Source: Sphaerisporangium album
GTDB taxonomy: Bacteria; Actinomycetota; Actinomycetes; Streptosporangiales; Streptosporangiaceae
Reading direction: 5' to 3'
Assembly (NCBI RefSeq): GCF_003323745.1
Contig: NZ_QOIL01000006.1
Coordinates: forward strand, 310,001 to 374,000
DNA length: 64,000 nucleotides
Under the pieces are notes generated by a model. It did not search any database, was not told the DNA's origin, and worked only from the letters and a program-made list of their open reading frames with translations. This document shows positions 16,540-26,113 of the stretch, piece after piece (positions within the stretch are counted from its first letter, which is position 1; each line of letters opens with the position of its first letter). The translations under genes were made by a program, and so were the position numbers.

Positions 16540-17493
16540 ATGACCACCTTCGGATACTTCCTGTCCTGCGAGGAGCACGGCCCGCGCGAGCTCGTCCGGC
16601 AGGCGAAGCTCGCCGAACAGGCCGGGTTCGAAAGCCTGTGGATCTCCGACCACTACCATCCGTGGCTGGACGAGCAGGGGCAGAGCCCGTTCGTCTGGTC
16701 GGTGATCGGCGCCGTCGCCGAGGCCACCTCGCTGCCGATCACCACCGCCGTGACGTGCCCGCTCGTCCGCGTGCACCCGGCGGTGATCGCCCAGGCGGCG
16801 GCGACCAGCGCGGTGCTCTCCGAGGGCCGGTTCCGGCTCGGCGTCGGCACCGGCGAGGCGCTCAACGAGCACATCATCGACACGCGCTGGCCTCCGGCGA
16901 GCGAGCGGCTGGAGATGCTGGAAGAGGCCGTCGGGCTGATGCGCGAACTGTGGACGGGACGCCTGGTCACGCACCGGGGCGAGCACTACAAGGTCGACAC
17001 CGCCCGCATCTACACGCTGCCGGACACCCCGCCGCCGGTGTACATCTCCGGCTTCGGCCCGAAGGCCGTCGAGCTGGCCGGGCGGATCGGCGACGGCTAC
17101 ATCTGCACGGGCCCGAGCGCCGAGCTGGTCGAGAAGTTCCACTCATCCGGCGGGCAGGGCAAGCCCGTCCAGGGGGGCCTCAAGGTCTGCTACGACGAGG
17201 ACGTGGACCGGGCGCGCAAGACGGTCCACCGGCTGTGGCCGACCCAGGGCATCAAGGGGGAGGCGTCCCAGATCCTGCCCCTGCCCCGGCACTTCGAGCA
17301 GCTCGCCGAGATGGTCTCGGTGGAGGACGCGACGGCGGGCAGCCCGTGCGGCCCGGACCCGGAGGAGCACGTCAGGGCCATCAGGCAGTACGTGGACGCG
17401 GGCTTCGACGAGCTCCACATCAACCAGATCGGCCCCAACCAGGAGGCGTTCTTCGAGTTCTACGCCCGCGAGGTCCTGCCGCGCCTGCGCTAG
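16540..17493 (+). CDS. F420-dependent LLM-class oxidoreductase (G6PDH-like family)
   Basis: A 317-residue luciferase-like TIM-barrel oxidoreductase of the F420-dependent glucose-6-phosphate dehydrogenase-related group: FGYFLSCEEHGPRELV at the N-terminus, WISDHYHPWLDEQGQSPFVW (the His region that contacts F420 and substrate), RLGVGTGEALNEH, and VYISGFGPKAVELAGRIGDG. It would use coenzyme F420 to oxidise or reduce an unidentified substrate, in the cytoplasm. The ATG at 16540 has a perfect AGGAGG; a longer frame from 16483 lies within the inverted repeat. A terminator-like hairpin follows. The family is broad, so the glucose-6-phosphate assignment is not claimed. Confidence 0.85.
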   Translation: MTTFGYFLSCEEHGPRELVRQAKLAEQAGFESLWISDHYHPWLDEQGQSPFVWSVIGAVAEATSLPITTAVTCPLVRVHPAVIAQAAATSAVLSEGRFRLGVGTGEALNEHIIDTRWPPASERLEMLEEAVGLMRELWTGRLVTHRGEHYKVDTARIYTLPDTPPPVYISGFGPKAVELAGRIGDGYICTGPSAELVEKFHSSGGQGKPVQGGLKVCYDEDVDRARKTVHRLWPTQGIKGEASQILPLPRHFEQLAEMVSVEDATAGSPCGPDPEEHVRAIRQYVDAGFDELHINQIGPNQEAFFEFYAREVLPRLR

Positions 17494-17523
17494 GACGCCG
17501 CGGGTCCGGCCCCGTACGCGGGC

Positions 17524-17552
17524 GGTGAGGCGACGACACGCGCCGCCTCACC
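17524..17552 (+). terminator. Terminator-like hairpin after the LLM gene
   Basis: A perfect 9-bp stem, GGTGAGGCG (17524-17532) and CGCCTCACC (17544-17552), with an 11-base loop, 30 bases past the stop codon. No U-run follows, which is usual for high-GC actinomycetes. Confidence 0.5.
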
Positions 17553-17662
17553 CGTCCTGCCCCTGCTTGTGAGGCGATCGCGTTTAAGCCTTTTCGGGCG
17601 GGAAGACGCCCCTTACCCGATCAGGGGTCATGACCTGAGGGGCTGACAGGGAGCACGGGGAT

Positions 17663-19024
17663 GTGAACATTCGAACGATGGCCCACGCCGGGACCGCGGT
17701 CCTTGTGGCGGGTGCCCTGGCGGCGTGCGGGGGAGTGGGGGCCGGCGGCGGCGCGAGCGGGGCGAGTGCGAGCGGGGGCGGCAAGAGCCTGACGACGATG
17801 GGGTTCGGGCTGCCCGACGAGATCGCCTCGGTCCGCGTCGAGGAGTTCAAGAAGGCGTACCCGGACGTCAAGCTGACGATCAACCAGGGGCAGTTCGACG
17901 AGCAGGCGTTCCTGTCGGCCGTCGCCGCGGGCAACCCGCCCGACGTCGTCTACATGTCCCGCGACCGCATCGGCGGGTACGCGGCCCGCGGCGCTGTCCA
18001 GCCGCTGGACTCCTGCGTCGCCAAGGAGGGCATCGCGACCGGTGATTTCTACCCGGCCGCCCAGCAGCAGGTGCGGTATGCAGGCAAATGGTATGGCATG
18101 CCCGAGTTCTACAACTCGATCGTCCTGCTCGTGAACAACAAGGCGGCCAAGGACGCGGGCGTCGACCCCAAGGCGATCGACACCTCCGACTGGGACGGCC
18201 TGGCGAAGCTCGCCACGAAGATGGCCAGGTCCGACGGCGGGAAGATCCAGCGGTTCGGCTTCTACCCGAAGCTCCCGGAGTTCCTGCCGCTGTGGGCGAA
18301 GGCCAACGGCGCGGACATCCTCTCCGCGGACGGGCGCACCGCGCGCCTGGACGACCCGAAGGTCGTCGAGGCACTGGACTACGCGAACGGGCTGGTCAAG
18401 GCCCAGGGCGGCTGGACAAGACTCAAGGCGTTCGCCGACACCTTCGACTACTTCGGCGCGGAGAACCCGTTCACCAAGGACCAGATCGGGGCGATGCTCA
18501 CCGAGCAGTTCCTCGTCAGCGCCATGGCCGGCGCCTCCCCGGACGCCGACATCACCGTCCTGCCGTTCAAGGACCGCCAGGGCCGCCCCGTCAACAACGT
18601 GGGCGGCAACGCCTGGGTGATCCCCAAGGGCGCGAAGAACCCCGGCGCGGCCTGCGCGTGGATGAAGACCATGACCTCGGCGGACACGTGGATCGCGGCC
18701 GCCAGGGCGCGGGCGGACAAGCGCGCCAAGGAGGGCAAGGTCAACATCGGCACCTTCACCGGCAACATGAAGGCCGACGACGTGATCTTCTCCCAGATCG
18801 TGAAGCCGAGCGGGCGTCCGGCCTTCGACGACGCGGTCAAGACCATCCGGTCGGTGCAGCGGGCGGGGTTCGTCGTCCCGCAGTCCGGCGCCGCGGCGGA
18901 GTTCCAGAAGACGTGGCAGGACGCCGCCAACCGCGTCCTGCAGGGAAGCCAGGGAGCCGCCGAGGCCCTGCGCCAGGCGCAGGCGGAGGCGCAGCGGGCC
19001 CTGAACGGTGTGGGGCACCAGTGA
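17663..19024 (+). CDS. Sugar ABC transporter substrate-binding lipoprotein
   Basis: A 453-residue secreted lipoprotein: hydrophobic leader and lipobox LAAC with C22, then a Gly/Ser-rich tether and a CUT1-type extracellular sugar-binding fold (FKKAYPDVKLTI, AAGNPPDVVYMSRD, NVGGNAWVIPKGAKNP, EFQKTWQDAANRVL). It would capture an oligosaccharide and deliver it to the two permeases encoded next. GTG at 17663 has GGGAG nine bases upstream. No sugar-specific regulator is adjacent. Ligand identity is not determinable by eye. Confidence 0.88.
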   Translation: MNIRTMAHAGTAVLVAGALAACGGVGAGGGASGASASGGGKSLTTMGFGLPDEIASVRVEEFKKAYPDVKLTINQGQFDEQAFLSAVAAGNPPDVVYMSRDRIGGYAARGAVQPLDSCVAKEGIATGDFYPAAQQQVRYAGKWYGMPEFYNSIVLLVNNKAAKDAGVDPKAIDTSDWDGLAKLATKMARSDGGKIQRFGFYPKLPEFLPLWAKANGADILSADGRTARLDDPKVVEALDYANGLVKAQGGWTRLKAFADTFDYFGAENPFTKDQIGAMLTEQFLVSAMAGASPDADITVLPFKDRQGRPVNNVGGNAWVIPKGAKNPGAACAWMKTMTSADTWIAAARARADKRAKEGKVNIGTFTGNMKADDVIFSQIVKPSGRPAFDDAVKTIRSVQRAGFVVPQSGAAAEFQKTWQDAANRVLQGSQGAAEALRQAQAEAQRALNGVGHQ

Positions 19025-19047
19025 CCGTCCCGGAAGGAGAGAGCCGC

Positions 19048-19095
19048 GTGGCCATGCCACCGAGAGAAGGAACCGAAGGGAGGCAGACCTCATGA
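19048..19095 (+). CDS. Mini-ORF of 15 codons with a strong ribosome site
   Basis: GTG at 19048 follows AAGGAGA by seven bases and encodes 15 residues (MAMPPREGTEGRQTS). Its TGA (19093-19095) overlaps the next ATG in an ATGA junction. It lies 23 bases after the lipoprotein stop. It may be a coupling or leader peptide that passes ribosomes downstream. It could also be chance; the good ribosome site and exact overlap are the only support. Confidence 0.35.
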   Translation: MAMPPREGTEGRQTS

Positions 19096-19181
19096 CTTAC
19101 CCGGAGACGAAGACCGAAGAGCGCGACGACGAGCAGGCGGATTCGATGAACCCCCTGTGGTCCCGGATCGGATGGGAGTGA
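19092..19181 (+). CDS. Mini-ORF of 29 codons coupled to the permease
   Basis: ATG at 19092, preceded by GAAGGGAGGC, encodes a 29-residue very acidic peptide (starting MTYPETKTEERDDEQADS, ending RIGWE). Its TGA (19179-19181) overlaps a GTG at 19178 in a GTGA junction that is in frame with the first permease. Together with the preceding mini-ORF it forms a chain of stop-start couplings linking the binding protein to the permease. No known family was recognised. Confidence 0.4.
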   Translation: MTYPETKTEERDDEQADSMNPLWSRIGWE

Positions 19182-20131
19182 CGGCGGGCCGGGAGGCATC
19201 CCGGCGAGCATTGCCCGGGCCGCGCGGGCTCCGCCCGGAGACGCGGTGGGCGTACCTCTTCCTGCTGCCGTGGCTGGTCGGCCTGCTGGTCTTCCAGCTC
19301 GGGCCCATGGTGGCGAGCCTGGTGCTGTCGTTCACGGACTACGACCTGATCGACAGCCCGAGGTTCGCGGGCCTCGGCAACTACGCCGCGATGCTGGAGG
19401 ACCCCAAGGTCGCCCGCGCGGTCGGCAACACCGTTATCTACACCGCGCTCCACGTCCCGCTTGCCATCGCGATCGCGCTGGCGCTGGCGTTGATCCTGAA
19501 CCGGGTCACCGGCCGCGCGGCCGGGGTGTTCCGGACGGTCTTCTACCTGCCGTCCATGACGCCGTACGTCGCGACCGGCGTGCTGTTCCTGTTCCTGCTC
19601 AACGGCCAGGCAGGGGTGGTCAACCAGTTCCTCGGCCTGTTCGGGATCGACGGGCCGCAGTGGACGACCGACCCGAACTGGATCCTGCCCGGCATCGTGC
19701 TCATGTCCCTGTGGAACCTCGGGACCACGACGATCATCCTGGTCGCCGCGCTGCGGAACGTTCCGCGCGAGCTCAGCGAGGCCGCCATGATCGACGGTGC
19801 GGGCTCGTGGCAGCGCTTCCGCGCGGTGACCCTGCCGATGATCAGCTCGGCGCTGTTCTTCGTCGTCATCATCAACACGATCACGTCACTGCAGATGTTC
19901 GACCAGGTCTACACGATGTTCTTCGGCAACCAGTCCGCCCAGCAGAGCTACGGCGACTCGGCCCTCTTCTACGTCGTATACCTGTTCCAGCAGGCCTTCC
20001 AGTTCCTCCACATGGGGTACGCCTCGGCGCTGGCCTGGCTGCTGTTCCTCGTGATCGGCGTGATCACGCTGATCCAGGTCAAGGTGGGCAACCGCTTGGT
20101 GTACTACGAGGCCGAAGAGCAGGGCGCGTGA
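19178..20131 (+). CDS. Sugar ABC transporter permease, MalF-like
   Basis: A 317-residue (from GTG 19178) inner-membrane permease with six helices. It has the CUT1 permease hallmarks: WAYLFLLPWLVGLLVFQLGP at the first helix, FRTVFYLPSMTPYVATG, and the EAA-loop EAAMIDGAGSWQRFRAVTLP that docks the ATPase. Longer starts at 19172 and 19157 exist but lack a ribosome site; coupling through the upstream mini-ORF favours 19178. It partners the permease starting at 20128. No ATPase gene is present, so a shared MsiK-type ATPase elsewhere is expected, as is common in actinomycetes. Confidence 0.87.
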   Translation: MTAGREASRRALPGPRGLRPETRWAYLFLLPWLVGLLVFQLGPMVASLVLSFTDYDLIDSPRFAGLGNYAAMLEDPKVARAVGNTVIYTALHVPLAIAIALALALILNRVTGRAAGVFRTVFYLPSMTPYVATGVLFLFLLNGQAGVVNQFLGLFGIDGPQWTTDPNWILPGIVLMSLWNLGTTTIILVAALRNVPRELSEAAMIDGAGSWQRFRAVTLPMISSALFFVVIINTITSLQMFDQVYTMFFGNQSAQQSYGDSALFYVVYLFQQAFQFLHMGYASALAWLLFLVIGVITLIQVKVGNRLVYYEAEEQGA

Positions 20132-21033
20132 CCACGATCGACCGCGTCCAGCGGCCGGCGGCGGCGCCCGCCGCGACCGGAGCCGCAACGGACTCGGCCG
20201 GGCGGGGGACGCGCAAGGTGTTCTTCCTGGTCGTCCTGGCCGCCGCCTCGGCGATCTTCCTGTACCCGTTCGTCTGGCTCGTGGTCGCCTCGCTCAAGCC
20301 GCGCGACCGCACGTTCGCCGACCCGTTCCTGCCGTGGCCCCGCCCGTTCGCCCCGGCCAACTATGCCGCCGTATGGGACGCCGCGCCCGTCCTCGGCTGG
20401 CTGGTCAACTCGGTCGTCGTCGGGGTCGCCGCCGCGCTGACGGTCACCCTGTCCAGCGCGTTCGTGGCGTTCGGCTTCGCGTACTTCCACTTTCCCGGCC
20501 GCGGCCTGCTGTTCGGCAGCGTGCTGGCGACGATGATGCTGCCGGCGGCGGTGACGCTCGTGCCGACGTACCTGATCTGGAACGCGGCCGGGCTGACGGG
20601 GACGCAGGTGCCGCTGTGGGCGGGGAACCTGTTCGGCTCGGCGTTCTACATCTTCCTGCTGCGCCAGTTCCTGCTCGGCGTGCCGAGATACGTGTTCGAG
20701 GCGGCCCGGGTGGACGGGGCCTCGTACTTCGACCTGTTCTGGCGGATCGCGCTGCCGCTGTCACGGCCCGCGCTGATCATCGCGTTCATCTTCGAGCTCA
20801 AGGCGAGCTGGTTCGACCTGATGAAGCCGCTGATCTACCTGCAGGACCCGGCGCTGTTCACGCTGCCGCGCGGCCTCAAGGCGATCGTCGACCAGTTCTA
20901 CCAGGGCGGCGACCCGAAGTGGGAGATCGTCCTGGCCGCCGCCGTCGTCACCACGCTGCCCCTGATCGTGATCTTCTTCCTCGGGCAGCGCTACTTCGTC
21001 CAGGGCATCGCCACCACGGGCCGGCGTGGTTAG
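20128..21033 (+). CDS. Sugar ABC transporter permease, MalG-like
   Basis: A 301-residue permease starting at GTG 20128, overlapping the TGA of the previous permease (GTGA). A short polar N-terminus is followed by helix 1 (VFFLVVLAAASAIFLYPFVW), then LASLKP-type VVASLKPRDRTF and the EAA loop EAARVDGASYFDLFWRIALPL. It completes the membrane channel of the sugar importer. A longer open frame upstream is only the out-of-frame shadow of the first permease. The gene converges on the acetyltransferase gene with a 20-base gap. Confidence 0.88.
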   Translation: MTTIDRVQRPAAAPAATGAATDSAGRGTRKVFFLVVLAAASAIFLYPFVWLVVASLKPRDRTFADPFLPWPRPFAPANYAAVWDAAPVLGWLVNSVVVGVAAALTVTLSSAFVAFGFAYFHFPGRGLLFGSVLATMMLPAAVTLVPTYLIWNAAGLTGTQVPLWAGNLFGSAFYIFLLRQFLLGVPRYVFEAARVDGASYFDLFWRIALPLSRPALIIAFIFELKASWFDLMKPLIYLQDPALFTLPRGLKAIVDQFYQGGDPKWEIVLAAAVVTTLPLIVIFFLGQRYFVQGIATTGRRG

Positions 21034-21053
21034 CGGCGACCGGTTCGGTGTGG

Positions 21054-21569
21054 TCAGGAGAGCCGGGGCCTCCACTCGTGGGCGAGGATGCTCATGTTCA
21101 TGGAGGACCACCACTCGCCGCCGACCAGGGTGACCTCGCGGTGGACGCCCTCCCGCACGAAGCCGAGCCGCTCGTACAGGCGGATCGCGGCCGCGTTGTG
21201 CAGGTAGACGCCCAGGTCCACGCGGTGCACGCCGAGCTTCTCGAACGCCAGCCGCAGCGCGGCCTCCATGATCGCGGCGCCGTGCCCCCGGCCGCGGGAC
21301 GCGGGCGAGACCAGGACCATGCCCACGCGGGCCGACCAGTTGTGGGCGTCCGGCCGCAGGATCAGATGCGCGACCGGGGAGCCGCCGGTGTCGACGCCGA
21401 CGAGGACGTGCCGGGCGGGGTCGGCGGCGTGGCCGGCGACCAGCTCGTCCGGGACGAACGGCCAGGAGAACCCGTTGTTGCCCGACCAGGCGAACAGCGC
21501 CTCGGGCCCGTCAAGCCATGAGGCGATGGCCACGGCGTCGCCGGGCTGGAAGTCGCGAACGGTGATCAT
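21054..21569 (-). CDS. GNAT-family N-acetyltransferase
   Basis: A 171-residue GNAT protein: MITVRDFQPGDAVAIASWL start, acetyl-CoA-binding motif A in VGMVLVSPASRGRGHGAAIMEAAL (R-G-R-G-H-G loop), and motif B LHNAAAIRLYERLGFVREG. It is of the RimJ/RimL-like side-chain or N-terminal acetyltransferase type; the substrate is unknown. The ATG at 21569 overlaps the stop of a small upstream ORF (ATGA), suggesting translational coupling. Frames extending beyond this start show no similarity to the family. Confidence 0.87.
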   Translation of the reverse strand: MITVRDFQPGDAVAIASWLDGPEALFAWSGNNGFSWPFVPDELVAGHAADPARHVLVGVDTGGSPVAHLILRPDAHNWSARVGMVLVSPASRGRGHGAAIMEAALRLAFEKLGVHRVDLGVYLHNAAAIRLYERLGFVREGVHREVTLVGGEWWSSMNMSILAHEWRPRLS

Positions 21570-21727
21570 GCCGGCACCTCCGGAGGGACATCGGTGCCGC
21601 GCACCCATGGCGCGCGCTCGCCGTGGTTCTCGGTCACCTGGGACGGCGCGTCCCGCGGGCCGGCGTGCCGCGTCACCACGTGGCCGATGGCAGTGAGCTC
21701 GACGCTGCCGAGGATCTCGGGGCTCAT
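21566..21727 (-). CDS. Small ORF, possible degenerate TrmO-like fragment
   Basis: A 53-codon frame (MSPEILGSVELTAIGHVVTRH and onward) whose TGA overlaps the GNAT start codon. The strand VELTAIGHVVTRH resembles the first beta strand of TrmO/YaeB-type tRNA methyltransferases, but the rest does not follow that family and the length is far too short. It may be a remnant or a small leader protein. No clear ribosome site is visible. Confidence 0.25.
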   Translation of the reverse strand: MSPEILGSVELTAIGHVVTRHAGPRDAPSQVTENHGERAPWVRGTDVPPEVPA

Positions 21728-21865
21728 GGCGGCCGAGCGTACACGCCGGGCCCCGCCCGCGCGCGGGAAGATCACCTTCAGATACGCGGCCAGGGGCCGG
21801 GGCGGGGCAGCGGCGCGTCGTCGAGACGGTCGCCGACCTGGACGGGGCCTGAGGTCCCCGGCCCG

Positions 21866-23023
21866 TCACTTCAGCGTGGACCGGACGACCTTCGGCCTGC
21901 CCGCGCCGAGGAAGAAGATGCCCGGGTAGCCCTTGGTCTCGAATCCGGCGCTGCGGTTTCGGCGCAGCGCCGAGTTCTCGATGAGGAGGGTGCCGGTGCG
22001 GTCGTTGCTGACGAAGAAGACCGCTCCGCCGCCCTCCTTAGCGGAATTGTTCTCGATGATCGATCCGGCGACGCGCACGCTGAAGAGGTTGCCGTCGGTG
22101 TAGATCGCGCCGCCGCTGCCACCGCCCGGGGTGCCGCCGCGCGCCGGGTTGGCCCCGCGCCCGATCGCCGCGTTGTGCGTCATGACGCTGTTGAGGATCA
22201 CCCAGGACACGCCGATGCTGCTCACCGCGCCGCCGTTCGCGCACACGCCGCCCTGGCCCGCGGCTCCGCCGAAGGTGCTGTTCACGACGTAGACCGGCCG
22301 GTCGCGGGACTGGTCGAGCACGCGGACGGCCGCGCCGCCGACGTCCGGGCCCGTGGGGTCGCAGCGGTTGCGGACGAACCGCGAGTTGACGACCTTGACG
22401 CGCCCGCCCCTGACGAAGATCGCGCCGCCGCCTCCCCCGTCGGCCCCCTGACCGGTCGCGTCGCCGTCGGCGAAGGTCAGGTTCTGGACGGTGAGCTGGG
22501 GCGTCTCCTGGTCGTCGCAGTGCGAGGTCGTCCACCCCTGCGCCTGGTCGCAGGTGTTCATGTAGAGGATGCGGCGCTTGCCGCCGCCGCTGAGCGTCAC
22601 CTTGCCGCCGCCGTCCAGCACGATCTTCGGCCGGGCGTTGCGGACCTTGGCGGTGGCGGTCATCTTGATCGTCACCGGGCGGGGACCGCAGTCGAAGGTG
22701 ATGACCCCGCCTGCCGCCACGGCCGCGACCACGGCCTGCGACGTGCAGCTCGCGGGCGTGCCGTTCCCGACGACGCGGCTGGGGCGCGAGGTGTCGACGG
22801 CCCTGGCCTCGGGCGGCACGAAGGCGCGGCCGCTCGGATTGCCCGGAGCGGACGCGGACACGACCCCGGACGCGGATCCGGACCCGGTCGCCCCGGACGC
22901 GGCGACGGACGCGGCGGCGCCTGGCATGCCGGCCAGGCCGCTCATGGACGCGGTGACCGCGGTAACGGAAGCGACGACGACTGCCCATCTGACTCGCACG
23001 CCGCCGATGCTACTGCGACACAT
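21866..23023 (-). CDS. Secreted right-handed beta-helix repeat protein
   Basis: About 385 residues: an N-terminal signal peptide (VRWAVVVASVTAVTASMSGLAG), a low-complexity Ala/Gly/Ser stretch, then repeating short strands (LTVQNLTFADG, VKVVNSRFVRN, VYVVNSTFGG, SWVILNSVMTHNA, VRVAGSIIENN, TLLIENSALRRN) spaced like coils of a parallel beta-helix. Glycine-rich GGGGGAIFVRGG and GGGSGGAIYTDGN turns are typical of POMP-like or pectate-lyase-like helices. A role in binding or cleaving polysaccharide outside the cell is likely but unspecified. Start choice is uncertain: ATG 23023 lacks a clear ribosome site. Confidence 0.68.
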   Translation of the reverse strand: MCRSSIGGVRVRWAVVVASVTAVTASMSGLAGMPGAAASVAASGATGSGSASGVVSASAPGNPSGRAFVPPEARAVDTSRPSRVVGNGTPASCTSQAVVAAVAAGGVITFDCGPRPVTIKMTATAKVRNARPKIVLDGGGKVTLSGGGKRRILYMNTCDQAQGWTTSHCDDQETPQLTVQNLTFADGDATGQGADGGGGGAIFVRGGRVKVVNSRFVRNRCDPTGPDVGGAAVRVLDQSRDRPVYVVNSTFGGAAGQGGVCANGGAVSSIGVSWVILNSVMTHNAAIGRGANPARGGTPGGGSGGAIYTDGNLFSVRVAGSIIENNSAKEGGGAVFFVSNDRTGTLLIENSALRRNRSAGFETKGYPGIFFLGAGRPKVVRSTLK

Positions 23024-23314
23024 GTGGCTGGGTTTCCGGAATCACCGGATTCCTCGATGGGCGGCCCGGAGGGCACGCGGGCACGCGGAGCACGGGGTGG
23101 GCACGCGGTGGGCACGCGATAAATGCGCTGACCGTGCGGCGGGTGTCCATATAGGTGCCAGTAGCAATAAATCCCATATACGGCCATTTGTGGAACTAAG
23201 TGCTGGTCAGAGCATCTTCTCCGGAAATATGCCTCTTTCGGGCGCGGTTTCCGTCGCCCCCGGAAGGGCGCACAATTCTCGGCAAGTCCGTGTGAATTCT
23301 GCCAATGTGAGCCT
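23024..23314. promoter_or_regulatory. Divergent intergenic region with A/T-rich core
   Basis: It separates the beta-helix gene from the AAA ATPase gene. The half near the ATPase is strikingly A/T-rich for this genome (GTAGCAATAAATCCCATATA and nearby), so it probably holds the ATPase promoter. The half near the beta-helix gene carries short repeats (see 23071-23119). Confidence 0.45.
23071..23119. repeat. Four copies of a GGGCACGCGG decamer
   Basis: Direct copies of GGGCACGCGG (last copy ending A) begin at 23071, 23079, 23099 and 23110, lying 48-96 bases upstream of the beta-helix start. Irregular spacing argues against a simple tandem array; a cluster of regulator sites is possible. Confidence 0.4.
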
Positions 23315-24880
<1,566 letters not shown>

Positions 24881-24894
24881 CCCGAACGGCCGGA

Positions 24895-24942
24895 ACCCGC
24901 CGGGGCACGGCACCCGGCGGGTGGCAGGTCCCCGTGCCCCGG
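24895..24942 (+). terminator. Two mutually exclusive perfect hairpins after the AAA gene
   Basis: Hairpin 1 pairs ACCCGCCGGG (24895-24904) with CCCGGCGGGT (24913-24922), 10 bp. Hairpin 2 pairs CCGGGGCACGG (24900-24910) with CCGTGCCCCGG (24932-24942), 11 bp. They share 24900-24904, so only one can form. Most simply a strong terminator; the switch-like layout is noted in the findings. Confidence 0.55.
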
Positions 24943-25020
24943 TCCTGAGCGAACCGTCCCACGCGGCCCCGCGTCCCCGGCTCCGGGTCGGCGCGCGAGG
25001 GCCGAGGCGCGGGCCTTTCC

Positions 25021-25803
25021 TCAGGCCAGGAACTCCTTCAGCACAGGGGCGAGGACGTCCGAGGAGACATCGTGGCTCTGGCCCTGGAGGGTGTGGGACG
25101 TGCCGTGCGGCAGGGCGGCGGCGAGCGCGCGGGCCGACTCCCCCATCCAGTCGCCGGTCTCGGTGCCGTGCACGACGAGCGTCGGAGCCTTCACCAAGGC
25201 GACCAGGTCGGCGGGCATCGTGCCGTCGCCCATGACCGCGGCGTCGTAGGCGAGGGTGGGGGCCAGCGCCTCCATGCCCGCCCACATCGGGGCGTGACGC
25301 ATCCCGGAGATCATCTCCTCGGGTATCCCCACCAGGCCCATGAACAGGGCGACCGCGTCGCCGCGACGGCCCTCGCCGAGCAGCGTGGTGAGCGTGGTGG
25401 CGTACGCGTGCTGCCGGCGAGGCCCGTCCGGGTCGGTGGTGAACGGCGGCTCCCACAGGGCGAGCCGGGTGATCGGCAGGCCGCTCGCGGCGGCGTGCAG
25501 CGCCAGGACCGCGCCCGAGGAGCTCCCGAACACCGCCGCCGTCCCACCGGCCTCGTTGATCAACGCCTCCAGGTCCTCGATCTCTCTGTCGACCGCGTAG
25601 GGCAGCGTGTCGCCGCTCTCGCCGCGGCCCCGCCGGTCGTAGTTCAGCACCGTGAACTCCGTCGCGAGAAGCCGGGCCAGCGGCTCGTGCACGTTGCGGT
25701 CACAGGACGCGCCGGTCACCAGGACGACCGGCGCGCCCTCGCCCAGCCGCTCGTACGCGAGGTCGGTGCCGTCGGCCGAACGGACCATATGTGTGTTTCC
25801 CAT
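25021..25803 (-). CDS. Alpha/beta-fold hydrolase
   Basis: A 260-residue alpha/beta hydrolase: oxyanion region VVLVTGASCDRNVHEP, NYDRRGRGESGD, nucleophile elbow FGSSSGAVLALHAA (central Ser), acid region APTLVVHGTETGDWMG and final catalytic His in LQGQSHDVSSDV. It probably hydrolyses a small ester or amide; the substrate is unknown. AGAGAGA precedes the ATG at 25803. No signal peptide, so cytoplasmic. It converges on the AAA gene. Confidence 0.88.
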   Translation of the reverse strand: MGNTHMVRSADGTDLAYERLGEGAPVVLVTGASCDRNVHEPLARLLATEFTVLNYDRRGRGESGDTLPYAVDREIEDLEALINEAGGTAAVFGSSSGAVLALHAAASGLPITRLALWEPPFTTDPDGPRRQHAYATTLTTLLGEGRRGDAVALFMGLVGIPEEMISGMRHAPMWAGMEALAPTLAYDAAVMGDGTMPADLVALVKAPTLVVHGTETGDWMGESARALAAALPHGTSHTLQGQSHDVSSDVLAPVLKEFLA

Positions 25804-26113
25804 GACTTCTCTCTCTTCCTCGAAACCGAGCTCTCACCCCACCGCACCTAGGCCGGGGGCGTTCCCGCAGTTCAACGCCGCCGTCCGACTCTAGACGCGG
25901 GCACCGACAGAACCGGAGGTCCGCCGCCGTGGAGGCGCCCGGGCCGGACGGGCGCGCGGGGCGTGAACACCGTCCGGCCATCACACCCGCCGTCGATGTC
26001 ATCGTTATTCGCCATCCCGGCCTGCTCAGGTGGGTAACATCGCGACCGTGCGGCCGCTTTCGGCACTCCCGGCGAGGCCGGTTCGCCGTCCATGCACGTG
26101 ATGTTCATCCGAG
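25804..26113. other. Divergent intergenic region (hydrolase / GT87)
   Basis: About 310 bases with no gene. An A/T-richer patch near 25995-26020 (GTCATCGTTATTCGCC) is a plausible promoter for the rightward glycosyltransferase. No strong repeat or known regulatory motif was seen. Confidence 0.35.
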
